A stretch of DNA of 64,000 nt. Source: Tetragonia tetragonoides. Its lineage: Eukaryota > Streptophyta > Magnoliopsida > Caryophyllales > Aizoaceae. The stretch is from assembly GCA_038025085.1 (NCBI GenBank), contig CM076143.1:14741501-14805500 (forward strand). Direction: 5' to 3'. Position 1 is the first letter of the stretch; every line of letters begins with the position of its first letter. Both the position numbers and the translations under genes were made by a program. Under the pieces are notes generated by a model. The model made no database searches, was not told the origin of the DNA, and was given only the letters and a program-made list of their open reading frames with translations. This document shows positions 11,964-22,549 of the stretch, piece by piece.

Positions 11964-12686
11964 AACTTGTCCTCAGAAATTCTGCTTGCAATGTGTGCTA
12001 CATTATAGAGAAACCTACTTTACTTTGGTTAATTTGTGGTTTATAGAGCTTTCTACAACACTGCCAGTTATGTGTTGAGTTTGCAAACTTTTAGACAGCT
12101 TAGGGAATTCCCCTTTTTTTTTACTTTTTTTTTTGTTTTTATATATATATATATATATATTTTTTTTTTTGGGGTTCTTTTTATGGACACTTATTTCTTT
12201 GTTAGATTTCATCATTAGGACACTCTCTAAACTGGGAACAGAGGAAAATGCAAAATGTTGGTGGTCAGAAAGAGAGATTTGGGACAGCTTTTAGATGTAC
12301 TGAATGAACAATTGAAGCTTCTTTTGAATTTTATTAGTAGCTTGTCTTTGATAGTGAGCTACCTCAATAGATGCTACTGATATTTTGAGTCTCTTGCTCT
12401 TTAAAGCAAACTTTCATATTTTTATGTTGTTTCTTGCTATTATGAAATGAGTTGGTGGTTCAATTCCTTTAGCTATATGCCTATAGATGATGAGAAATCA
12501 AAAACAAAATGGTAAAAAAAAATTCTAAAAAAATGAACCATGTTAAGGATACAGTTCGTTCAATAGTTAGGCAAATATAAAGACGATTTGGTGGTTGTCC
12601 ACCATAACCACCTTGAAGATTGAAGTGGAAATGATGGCTACACTTTTGTTGATTTGTGATACTCATGTATATGGAGAAAATACTAT
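11964..12686. other. PAO5 3' flank with T-rich and (TA)n tract
   Basis: This holds the presumed PAO5 3' UTR. T runs at about 12113-12134 and 12161-12170 flank a short (TA)n at 12141-12160. The small ORFs here are low-complexity shadows. No other gene is seen. Confidence 0.5.
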
Positions 12687-12960
12687 GGGCATGTTCTTTT
12701 CAACTGGTATCCAGTTTTGCCCAATTTTGATCAGTTATCACCAATTTTTTCCAGTTTTTTCCAGTTACCAGTTACAAAATACAGTTTTTCCCAATTTTGT
12801 CCATTTTCTCTCAGTTTGATCCAATTTTGCCCAGTTTCTCCCACTTTTACCCAATTTTAATATTTATACATATTTCATAATAATTAAATATAAAATTTGT
12901 TATATCAAAATATAAAAATAAATATATGCATTGAGTAATATTTAAATATGATTAAAAAAT

Positions 12961-12985
<25 letters not shown>

Positions 12986-13040
<55 letters not shown>

Positions 13041-13144
13041 CAATGATAATATTTTTATTACTAGTACTGTTATTATTATTGTTGTTATTATTAATAATAA
13101 CAACAATGATAATAACAGTAGTAGTAATAAAAATATTATCATTG

Positions 13145-13199
<55 letters not shown>
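12986..13199. repeat. Near-perfect palindrome built on an AAT/ATT microsatellite
   Basis: A (TAA)n-type run changes at about 13037 into a unique core that reads the same on both strands around a centre at 13092/13093, then becomes the complementary (TTA)n run. Each arm is about 107 bp and the core has about two mismatches (for example ACTAGTACTG against CAGTAGTAGT). There is no spacer, so a hairpin or cruciform would be nearly fully paired. Confidence 0.85.
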
Positions 13200-13214
<15 letters not shown>

Positions 13215-13510
13215 TAAAGTTGAGTTCTCACCAAGCATTAAATAGGTAATAATAACCATAAATGCATGGGTGATTAAAAAGAAATTAAAAATAGTTTTAT
13301 TTTATTTTAATAAAAAATAAGTAACATAAGTATTATATTTATTATCCTAAAAAATATAATTTCTTTGTTAAAAAAAATTATTTTGTTACTTGCTACTCAT
13401 ATTATTCAACTTTATATATTATTTTGATTAAAAAAATTTATTATATTTCTTCTAATAACAGAGTAGGCATGATAAACAAGAACCCGTGCATCGCACGGGC
13501 ACAAAATAAG
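13200..13510 (+). mobile_element. Helitron-like non-autonomous copy A
   Basis: It begins with a TA-rich stretch and GAGTTCTCACCAAG, shared with copy B at 14211, and ends with the palindrome CCCGTGCATCGCACGGG (13483-13499) about 12 nt before the inferred end. In Helitrons a short GC-rich hairpin lies just upstream of a CTRR terminus; here the terminal CTRR is eroded. There is no Rep/helicase ORF. Confidence 0.45.
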
Positions 13511-14210
13511 TGCTATATAGATAGTAATATAATACAATAGGATATTACCATGGAGAATTCATGATAGATACAATAGATTTTAACATGAGTAGTAGTAAGA
13601 GGATCATTTTTCTTTTTTATTAGAAGTAAGAAGATCATTAAGTATTCATAAAAGCATTAATAATAAAAGAATATATTTATAATCTTTAAAAAAAAAGATA
13701 AGTACAATAACTTCAAAATTATTGTTTTCTACATTCTTTTGGGTTTTAGGAAGTGTTTTGTTCCCCCTTTGTATTCATACAAGGATCACCAAAATAAATA
13801 AATGAATATAAATGAAGATGATTGGAAGCGGGTTTCTAAGTAGCAATTTAGTAGATTATTATATTTTTAAGGAGAATGATACATCCACCCACTGGGTTGG
13901 TAACCCACCTCTCATTTGTATCTATCTATGTCCTCTATTTTCAAATTCTCTCTCCTCTATTTCCAAAAAAAATGGCATTTAAGGTAGGAAAGATATAGAT
14001 ACAAAGAGAATATGGGTTGCCCACCAACTGGATCAACCAAACATTTTTCTATTTTTAATTATGCAGTCAAAAACTATGCAACTATTTTAGTATAGTAGAG
14101 GATCAAAAATACTGGAACAACTATAATTTGAATTTCAAAACTATTAGAATAATATTTTTTTGCAACGAATGGAAACAATGACCCATGCAACGCACGAGCA
14201 CGAAATCTAA
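13511..14210 (+). mobile_element. Helitron-like 3' terminus C
   Basis: The imperfect hairpin CCCATGCAACGCACGAG at 14182-14198 is followed by CACGAAAT and CTAA (14207-14210), and then T, matching the Helitron 3' end rule (hairpin, CTRR, insertion before T). The 5' boundary is not identified; the start given is only the end of the preceding copy. There is no coding capacity. Confidence 0.4.
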
Positions 14211-14319
14211 TATATGTATAATTGAGTTCTCACCAAGGTAGCATTGACTATGTAATAAATAGTCATATGTGATTAAAAAGTAGTAAAAATAAGTAACATA
14301 AGTATTAATTTTATTATCC

Positions 14320-14411
<92 letters not shown>

Positions 14412-14594
14412 TCACTATAATTTGTTTGTTAGATGTGTTTTCTTTTTCTTGATATAAAAATTATTATTGTTCTTTGTTATTCCTATTATTCAACTTTATA
14501 TATTGATATGATTAATGTTCTTTTATTATATTGAAATTTTAATAACATAGCATGATAATCAAGATCTTGTGCATCGCACGGGCACGAAATCTAG
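14211..14594 (+). mobile_element. Helitron-like non-autonomous copy B with CTAG end
   Basis: It shares with copy A the blocks GAGTTCTCACCAAG, GTGATTAAAAAG, AAGTAACATAAGTATTA and ATTATTCAACTTTATATATT, in order. It ends with hairpin CTTGTGCATCGCACGGG (14566-14582), CACGAAAT and CTAG (14591-14594), followed by T. An (AT)n tract of about 88 bp (14322-14409) lies inside it. The abutting copies A, C and B suggest tandem or serial insertion. Confidence 0.5.
14322..14409. repeat. (AT)n microsatellite
   Basis: About 43 uninterrupted AT dinucleotides inside Helitron-like copy B. The equivalent part of copy A has no such tract, so the repeat expanded after duplication. Confidence 0.95.
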
Positions 14595-14945
14595 TTATTA
14601 TTATTATTATTAAACACTCAAAAATATAAAATTTTCAGTTTATCCCATCTTTTTCCAGTTTCCCCTTGTTTTGCCCAGTTTGACCCAATTTTCACCAGTT
14701 AGACTTACCAGTTTTCACCAGTTTTGCCCAATTTCTCCCAGTTACGAGTTACCAGTTCCCAGTCGAAAGAACGAGCCTTATTGGGGTTTGGACATATTGA
14801 TCCAAGAAGGAAATTAAATTGTTGAAAAGACGAATCAAAATGTTTGTTAGTTGGAGTTATTCTATGTTCTTTTCACTTTGACAAAATCGTATATATCATA
14901 TATGACACAAACTCTTAGGTTTATGAAAATTTTCAATTACCTAAA

Positions 14946-15100
14946 CACAAAAATTTCTATAAGATGGCCTTTTCTGTAACTTTTGGTGAAACAAGAGTCA
15001 CTTTTCAATTAAATCAGGGTTACTGTTCACTATAAGTGACCCCTACATTTGTGAAAAGTGACCCAACTTTTTATGAATTGGTCTCACACAAGACTTACTG
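14946..15100 (+). repeat. ~155-bp dispersed repeat (CACAAAAATTTCTATAAGA ... CACAAGACTTACTG)
   Basis: Full-length copy: CACAAAAATTTCTATAAGA, then TTTGGTGAAACAAGAGTCAC, ATAAGTGACCCCTACATTT, and GAATTGGTCTCACACAAGAC. The same blocks occur inverted at 20513-20670 and twice at 59445-59730, with a fragment at 735-830. No ORF. It is probably a small DNA element whose class I cannot name. Confidence 0.65.
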
Positions 15101-15408
15101 CTAACTAAATATATATGCTGGTTAAAGAGTCCGTTTATGTTTTTGAACAAGCTCATCGAGTTTGGTATTAATGTTTTAACAAGTTCTATTGACTAATGAT
15201 TTTGTATGTAGAAAAATTTGTATGAACTCGGGAATTAATAGAACAAGCTCATCTAGACCAACTCATGCAAATTTTCATGCCTCAACAAGTATGCGTTCCA
15301 GCAGAATTGCTTCATTAATTTAATCTTTACATCGGAAACCACTTGGAGAAATATTTTAAGCTTTGGAGTATATAAAAGCACTACGCTTACTCACTTTGTT
15401 AGTCTTAT

Positions 15409-15863
15409 TTAGGATGTGTTAGGATACATTATTTAGAGCTGAACTTATCAGAAATGAACTGAATTCAACATCACTGAACTGGACACCACTGAATTGAGTT
15501 TAACACAACTTGATATGTGAGACAAAAAATATGTTTCTGAACTCAACGTCATTAAACTGAACTAAACATCACTTAACTTAACTGGAAATCACTGAATTGA
15601 CGTCTGGACTGGACTGAACTGACCGTGTAAGCTCTAAAGAACGCACCCTTAGAGCTTACTCGATCAGTACAGTTCTGTTTTGTTTTAACAGTGGTCTCAT
15701 GTCAGTCCAGTGATATTCAGTTCAATTTAGTGGTGTTTAACTCAAAAACATACATTTTGTCTCATTTAGAAAGTGGAGTTCAATTTAGTTTAATGATATT
15801 CATTTCAAATTAAATGGGGTTAAATTCAGTTTACTTCAGTTAAGCACGCCTAAAAAACACCCT
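15409..15863. mobile_element. MITE-like element(s) rich in CTGAACTGAA/TTCAGTT repeats
   Basis: The left end reads TTAGGATGTGTTAGG and the right end inverted reads AGGGTGTTTTTTAGG. The left half contains many CTGAACT/CACTGAA units and the right half their complements (CAGTTCA, TTCAGTT). A second inverted pair, TTTAGAGCT near 15433 and AGCTCTAAAGAACG near 15630, suggests two related elements joined or one inserted in the other. Non-coding. Confidence 0.5.
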
Positions 15864-16373
15864 AGATATTTATTCTCCTCTTCCCATGTAGGACAATTCA
15901 CCTATCCACCCAATGACAAATGTGAAATTAAAATCAGGTGAGAAGAACATTTCTTATGCTTATTGTCTTCGTTTTTGCTGACAAGAACAAATTGAATTTT
16001 ACCTACACAATATGCATAGGAAATAACTCTTGGGATGAGTCTTTTTTTTTATTTTTTATTTTTAAGTGAGTTATTGGTTCTTGAGGCAGTGTTCTGGTAG
16101 CTGGCCTACACTTATTGGTACCACATGGATTTCGTTCTGGACATCCCGTGCTCATAGAATGCAAGAGACAAGCTTTGTCTGTCCTTTGCCAACCATGTAT
16201 CACCATTGATAGCCTACGGCGTCCCTTAGTGTATGTACCAACTTGTATCTTTGCAACTGCTCTCATTTCTGTCTAAGGCCCATTTGATCAACTCCCCTTT
16301 AGCAAAAGAAATACAAGTAGATCAAAATTCCCAAAGCAAGGATTTGAGTTTCACAACAATCATCATATAGTTA

Positions 16374-16672
16374 AGGTATGTTCTTTTTCATTCATTTCCA
16401 CTGATTCTTACTGATTGGGTAAGGTTATGTCGCTGATTCCAATTGATTGGACAAGGTCATGTCGCTGATTCCCACTGACGGTAAGTACATGTCACTGATT
16501 CTCACTGAATCAGTTAGATCATGCCACTGATTATGTGAGAAGGGATGTGTCATTTTCCACTGATTGGGTAAAATTCTGCCACTAATAAGGTTCTGCCACT
16601 GATTTTCACTAATTTAGCAAAGTTCTCCACTTATTAGGTAATGTCCAATAAGTGGAAAAGAACACATCCTTA
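16374..16672. mobile_element. ~300-bp MITE with CACTGATT subterminal repeats
   Basis: The left end GGTATGTTCTTTTTCATTC and the inverted right end GGATGTGTTCTTTTCCACT form TIRs. The interior is built of imperfect repeats of the form CACTGATTCCCACTGATT and TGTCGCTGATT. It has no ORF. Its TIR matches the start of the elements at 12687 and, loosely, 8089. Confidence 0.6.
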
Positions 16673-18289
16673 TTGGACGATCACCTTTGAGCAAATGCGA
16701 GGTGATCACTCGCATAGGGCCTCCAATTCGAAGGGCCTCATTCTTTCATATGTAAAATACTAAAAACCAAAGTATTCGAAATTTCAACATTATTTCTTTT
16801 AACTCTGCTTTACGAATGATCATTTTATGTTTTAATGATTGCGTTTTTCTCATTTATTAAGGGCTCAATTTTTGAATGGCACATGGTCTATTTTTTCATA
16901 TACTTTGAGCTACATGGTCGTCTCGTAGTCTCAATTGTCAATAGTTTTGCGAAATAGATCTTTAATTTTAGCTGATTTAACGTTAGTGTTACACATTAAT
17001 AAAAAAAAAACACAAATTCTCAAATGAAGTATGCGTAATTTTTTTTCAATTTTTTATGAGATCTAAATCACCCGACCGACTAATAACTCAACCGACAAAT
17101 GACTCGAATCTAGCCTGATCAACCTAATTAGCTGGTCTAGTTGATAGTTGTGGCTCTTGTGAAACAAAAAAGAGAAGATATTTATAGATAAAAAAAAAAA
17201 AAGGGTAAAATAAACTCAAGGACGATTTGTGGGGAGGGCTGATTGAAGAGTCAAATCAAATGAGCAATCCATTGAGATACTCCATTATTGTAAACAAGGT
17301 TAAAGGTCATTCTCTCAATGAAGATGGGAAATGTCCCACTCTCTATCTCTATTCACATATTGGCTCCAGTTCCCTTTAAATGATTGTGTAATATATCATA
17401 GGTCAATTGGTGTCACTTGTCCTTTTCTCATTCAACTTAGATACATATAAATATAGTATGTTGTTAGACAAAACAACATTAATTATCTCATCAAGGTAAT
17501 TGGTACCCTCTATTTCCCTACCATTGACAAGGTTTTTGACTAAAGATTGGATGCTGTTTCTATCACTAATGAAGACATGTAAAAAAGTGTATTTTGGTTA
17601 ATTATTACTGTAAGATGAAGATATGATATGGATGTTTTTGCTTTGGCTTTTATCAATGCTTTTTTAGTGCTTTGATTAGTGGTTAAGAAAACAAAAATAA
17701 CGTAAATGACGACCCCATGGAATTGATAATGTGATATGCCACTTTTCGTTTTCTCGTTGGCTTAAGGGCTCTTTAAAGTACACATATAATTTTCCACCAA
17801 AAAATAAAGTACACTAAATATAGTAATATTTACTTATTTACACATAGAAATCACCATGAAATGATCCCTTTTTTTTAATGGGAATGAAATGATCCCTTTT
17901 GATGACGCTTAATATTTTAAGTCACATTGTTATAGTTGTTGGAGTTATATAGTGATATTTTAAATATCTGGCATTTTGAAGGAGGCACACATTTTTTTTT
18001 TGATATAAATCCAATGCTCAACTTAAAAGTTGGAAAAAAAAGGCTATTTACTAGAATATCTTTTGATTTCTATAGTAATAGAGTTATATGAATGTATAAG
18101 TTCTCAGTAACAATATCGTTATTGGTCATGGTCGTTTAATTCACTTATCTTTTTGGGAAAATATATATGCTACTCTTATAGTTTTACACTTGTAGCATGC
18201 ATGGTACCTTTGTCACTTAATTTTTTTTTTTTTACATATATACTATATTTCTTATTAAAAATTGCTAGGTGAATATCAAGGAAAGAGTT
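16673..18289. other. Gene-free AT-rich stretch
   Basis: I see no coding sequence, RNA gene or clear repeat here beyond short homopolymers. Confidence 0.45.
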
Positions 18290-19720
18290 CAAATTATTTT
18301 CAATGGGCAAGTATTTGGGATGTCGTGTCTTGGATAAAAGGGGCACGCGAAACCAATTTACGGAGCTAGTAAATAAAGTTAGAGAATGAATTTCTGAATG
18401 ACTAATTTTCTGATTTTCTCTCTAAAGCCTGATGAGTGGTTCTCATTCATGCAAGATTGGATTCTAATATTTTATCCCCTCACATACAATATAATGCAAT
18501 ATTTTGCCCCAACTAAATCCACTTTTCATTAGCTAGATAAAAGTAATAAGGAATTTTTCTGGAAAAACAAAAAAGATGATCCTCATCGTGGGTTTTCCTA
18601 AATATGTCAGCCTAAGTGTATTGGCAGACAAGGTTTGCGTAAAATAAAAGCGGTAAACGCTGCTCTTATTTGTAAACTTTATGGAAAATTCTTTTTGAAC
18701 CTAATAACTTTTGTGTGAAAGGTGTTGCCTGCTAAATATTTAAAAATTAAAGATGGTGATCTCCTTTATTGTAGATCTTAGAACTCTAACTCTTGGGCAT
18801 GAAAGAGTATTCTTCACATCGAACTTTGTTTAACAAGGGTATTAGATGAAAAACTGGTAAGTGATGAGAGTATTGACTTTGGGCATGATTGGTAAGGCAA
18901 ATCATGTGTCCAAATATTCCACTTAGCGAATGGAGCTCCTAGAAATGAACACATGACCTCTTGTTAAAACTAACTCAATCAAAAATTTAAGATGATGGTT
19001 GGAAATCCAATCAATCTTATATTCATATTCCTTAATAGATATTTTGAACACTCATTAGAATTAAACATTATCTTTTGAAGGTGAGCACCTAAGCTGAGGT
19101 ATCATAATTAGGGTTGTTTATAACCCGGCCCAGACCGGATTTTTGGACCGGATCGACCCAGTTAAGACCGGACGAGACCAGTCATGCTTTTTGACCGGCT
19201 AAATCGGGTTATAGTCCGGCCCGGTTTGGACCGGTCGGGCGAATAACGTAAATGGAATAAGACCGGTCGACTGTCTCTTTTTTCCAAAACTGGGCCGGTC
19301 AAGTCCAAGATCGAACATAATCGGTCCAGTCTGGTCTAAGATCGGTCGTGAATGGTCCGGTCCGGTTTTGGACCCGTGAACAGCGCTAATATCATGATTG
19401 CCACTTCTGTTTATTCTGTTAAGCCTGTCAAGAAGATCTTAGTTCCTTTCTTCTTTTCCTTTGGCCAAGACATTTGTCTTTACTGTTTTGGGAGTTTATG
19501 GTAGTCTTTCCATTTTTTGAAGCTAAAGGAGTTAAATTCTCCACCTAAAGCAACAACATCCATCATATGTTAATAATTTTTTAGCATTGTCTTTTTGCAA
19601 ATGTCTAACTTCTTTAAGAGGCTAATCCATATTGGTGATTTGCAAATCTTGGACTAAAAAGAAAGCCATTAGCCATCAAACACTGGGACCAATTTGCTTC
19701 ACCAAGTGAAAACGCCTATT
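18290..19720 (+). pseudogene. Degraded LINE (non-LTR retrotransposon) fragment, split by a MITE
   Basis: Conceptual translation with several stops and shifts recovers the region after the reverse-transcriptase domain of plant L1-type LINEs: YNIMQYFAPTKSTF, then SNKEFFWKN, PKCIGRQGLRKIKAVNAAL and VLPAKYLKIKDGD. These correspond to the family pattern of a P-K-S loop, a FxW block, R-P-K-x-x-G-G-L-G-F and A-K-Y. The match is clearest at 18480-18900. After the MITE at 19107-19390 the reading is weaker (SVYSVKPV near 19410, a possible LKRLIHIGD near 19620). No intact ORF remains and the 5' part is missing. Confidence 0.6.
19107..19390. mobile_element. CCGG-rich MITE (hAT-like) inside the LINE relic
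   Basis: The ends ATTAGGGTTGTTTATAACCC and (inverted right end) ATTAGCGCTGTTCACGGGTC form imperfect TIRs. The interior is unusually GC-rich for the area and full of CCGGTC, GACCGG and CCGGCCC subterminal motifs in both orientations. The adjacent ATCATA (19101-19106) and ATCATG (19391-19396) may be the remnant of a target duplication. TIR sequence and CCGG clusters suggest a hAT-type non-autonomous element. Confidence 0.65.
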
Positions 19721-20512
19721 GTATCCTATGATCATTAGATAGCTAGGGGGCAAGTATAATTTTATAATGATGGTTTAAAGCGATGAGATGCCAATGATTT
19801 TTTTAGGATGTTGTCATATAAGGATTGGATTTCTTTAGAAAGAACATTGCAATAAAGAGGTTCTTTATCTATCTATGAGTGGAGGAATCTAGATGTCTAT
19901 TAGGCTGCTATTTAGGAGATAAGGGTGCTTTTCTAATCCGAAATGACCATCTTTTGATGACCATTTATCGCTTAAGTTCATAACATAAGCACCAATTGCA
20001 AGTTGAAAGGCAATCAAATGAAATTAAAGTGCCAGAGATGGTCTTTTGGGACTTACCCTCTTTTTTAGCTAAGAGGAGACACAAAGATCAGTACAGTATA
20101 AATATACATAGATGGGAGAATAGATACTCAAATCTGAGATCTCATATATCCAATACCTCAATGTTAATCACTAGACTAAGACATCCTTAGTTGGGATTAC
20201 ATTTGGCGCAAAGCTTTATCACTCAAAAGCTCATATAAGCGATCTCACTATGAGACAATTGATATCCTTTTGAACAAAAAATTCCAATTTTTGAAGAAAA
20301 TGTACTGTGTTACTTTGTCTTAAACAAATTTGGCTGTCTAGTGACAAGTGTTACTTTTCTGACCCTTTTTGAATAAAAAGGCTTACTTTCAACCGTCAAA
20401 TCGTAAAACGTTCTTACACAAAACCGACTATTTTTAGTAACATACTGGCTACTCCTAACTCATATCTGATGTGCTGATTGGCTATAATTGCTAACCTTTA
20501 ATTTTAAAGACA

Positions 20513-20670
20513 GCAAGTCTTGTGTGAGACCAACTCATAGAAAATTGGGGTCACTTTTGTGAAATATAGGGGTCACTTATAGTGACCAGTGACTCTTTGT
20601 TTACTTGAAAAGTAACCCCCGTCTCACTAAAAATTACGGAAAAACCGTCTTATAGAAATTTTTGTGATAG
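20513..20670 (-). repeat. ~158-bp dispersed repeat, second full copy
   Basis: Inverted copy of the repeat at 14946-15100: CAAGTCTTGTGTGAGACCAA at one end and TCTTATAGAAATTTTTGTG at the other, with the same GTGACC blocks between. Differences are scattered substitutions and small indels. Confidence 0.65.
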
Positions 20671-20922
20671 ACAGATTATCCGAAGCCATAACCAAATCTT
20701 GTTGGAATGATCTCCTAAGTTAGCTTAAATTGTTTCTTCAACTGTCTTACCAAACTCTATGATATTTCTAAAAAAATTGTGTTATGCCATATATCAATAT
20801 AAATACATTATAAGCTAACATTCTGAATCCGGGTCATATAGGTTACTATATGGTGGAGTAAGCTACACATCCACCAACTAATATACAATGATTAAATACA
20901 TCTTTATAGTTATAGTAAACTA

Positions 20923-20951
20923 CTAGTTATATTCCCGTGCGATGCACGGTT
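20923..20951 (-). mobile_element. Helitron-like 3' terminus, minus strand
   Basis: Read on the minus strand: hairpin ACCGTGCATCGCACGGG, spacer AATATAA, then CTAG followed by T, the Helitron 3' end. It is the same hairpin as in copies A and B near 13.5-14.6 kb but in the opposite orientation. The matching 5' end, which would lie to the right, was not located. Confidence 0.4.
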
Positions 20952-21516
20952 TAATACAAAAATTCTCTTCTATATACCTCTTGTTTAATTAATATCGTAC
21001 ATAAACCAAATATATTGTATCAATTATAGAGTAGAATACCAAAATATACAATATCTCATTTCTTGTTAATCATGATATAAAACTGGTTTTTATAACCAAT
21101 TTTTTATTATTTTTGTTGCAATTTACCCTAATATGTAGTCCAAAAAACCACCACCACCACTACTTTTTGATGCAGTTTACTCTAAATATCCAGTCAAAAG
21201 AATCAAAGTCTTAAGTATCAAATAGATGCAATGAAATTATGTTTAATTAGTTAACAACTATGTATACCCATCATTTGAAGCTAATTCACGTATCATTTCT
21301 ACTATATATATTACCGTTAGAGCAACTAATACAAATAAAATTCAAATAGTAACAATGTACACTATGACTCAAATATAGCGAGCTTTATTGTTAAAGCATG
21401 CATGCATCCGTCAAAACAAAATGTATCAATAGATAAATATATACATTTTATTATTGTTATATGCATGTATCATATAAAAATTTAAGGAAGTATTTAATAT
21501 TAGTGTAGATTCATGC

Positions 21517-21518
<2 letters not shown>

Positions 21519-21594
<76 letters not shown>
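21519..21594. repeat. (AT)n microsatellite
   Basis: 38 uninterrupted TA dinucleotides. They create a spurious Tyr-Ile repeat ORF on the minus strand. Confidence 0.95.
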
Positions 21595-21597
<3 letters not shown>

Positions 21598-22530
21598 CAA
21601 AGGCGCGTCCTTCCTAATCCCCACACTAGTAAAACCCACAGACCACACGTATATCCATAAATCCAAAATGGCAAACAAGAAGAAAAAAAATACAAAACAC
21701 ACGAAAATTAGCAAAAATACTGAGTAAACTCACTCTACCTTGTAAATAAAGTTAAAAAAATTTCAAAACATACCCTTAATAATTCATAAACATAACCCAA
21801 AGGAAGTTACAACATACGCTTCTCAACAAGTAAGGCCTTGCGAAGATAACCACCCTATGCATGACAATTGAAATCATACAGTGGTCTTAGCCTTAAATTT
21901 GGATAAAATAAGTGTCATTTTTAATCATGTGATTTAAAAAGAAGTGTTAATTGATCCGAAGAGGGCCAATACATCTTAGATTTGTGTTAGTATAGCAGGG
22001 CTTTTTTCTTTTTCTTTTTTTTTTTTTTTGCATTGGAAGTGCGTAATAAATTTAGTTAAAGATTATTTATTAAAAACTCTCTTATAAGGCGGTCTTTTGC
22101 ATGAGGTATTACTTTTTTTGTCTCAAGTTATTATTTTTCATGTGCGATGTTAATAGTGGTAGTGGTATCACTTTTAATAGTTTATATATGTTCGCAATGA
22201 CTTTTATTTGGGTTAGTTTTAATATCTTTAATTGACTCAAATCTTATCTTTATCATCTTTTCCTTTTATCATGTAAAGTTATTCCTTTAATGAGTACCTA
22301 CCTATTAAATAAATAACTAAGGTCTATTCGTAGTGGATTCAAGTTCCGAATTTTTGATTTCAAATTTGATTTGAAAACAAAAACGTGTTCAATAAAAAAA
22401 GTTGGTTGAATTGATTTTCTTGGTGCATATCACAACTAGACACCAAAATTTGAAAGCCCACAAATTATTAGGTTTAATTATTCTAATTTCAATTATCATT
22501 AAATTATGTGTCATTATCTTCTCTACCCAC
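21595..22530. other. Gene-free stretch
   Basis: Nothing recognisable; AT-rich DNA with a T run near 22019-22029. Confidence 0.45.
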
Positions 22531-22549
22531 ATTATCTATCTCTCCTCTG

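Larger units (their letters stand above)
12687..14778. mobile_element. 2.1-kb TIR element with CCAGTTTTGCCC subterminal repeats
   Basis: The left end starts GGGCATGTTCTTTTCAACTG; the right end inverted reads AGGCTCGTTCTTTCGACTGG. Both subterminal regions (12705-12850 and 14635-14765) are packed with variants of CCAGTTTTGCCCAATTT in opposite orientation, typical of cut-and-paste DNA transposons. A TAT trinucleotide flanks each side (12684-12686 and 14779-14781), a weak target duplication. The interior holds no transposase; it is filled by a microsatellite palindrome, an (AT)n tract and Helitron-like copies, so the element is a non-autonomous host of later insertions. Confidence 0.6.

Noticed and set aside
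12960..13259. ORFs of poly-Leu/Ile type on both strands
   Set aside because: They are translations of the AAT/ATT microsatellite palindrome, with no start context or conserved residues.
16003..16266. 87-codon minus-strand ORF near the 16-kb MITE
   Set aside because: Its translation has no motif I recognise, there is no promoter or splicing evidence, and it ends in a T/A-rich tract. It may be a fragment of an unknown repeat.
21426..21714. Minus-strand ORFs with Tyr-Ile repeats
   Set aside because: Direct translation of the (AT)n tract; low complexity only.
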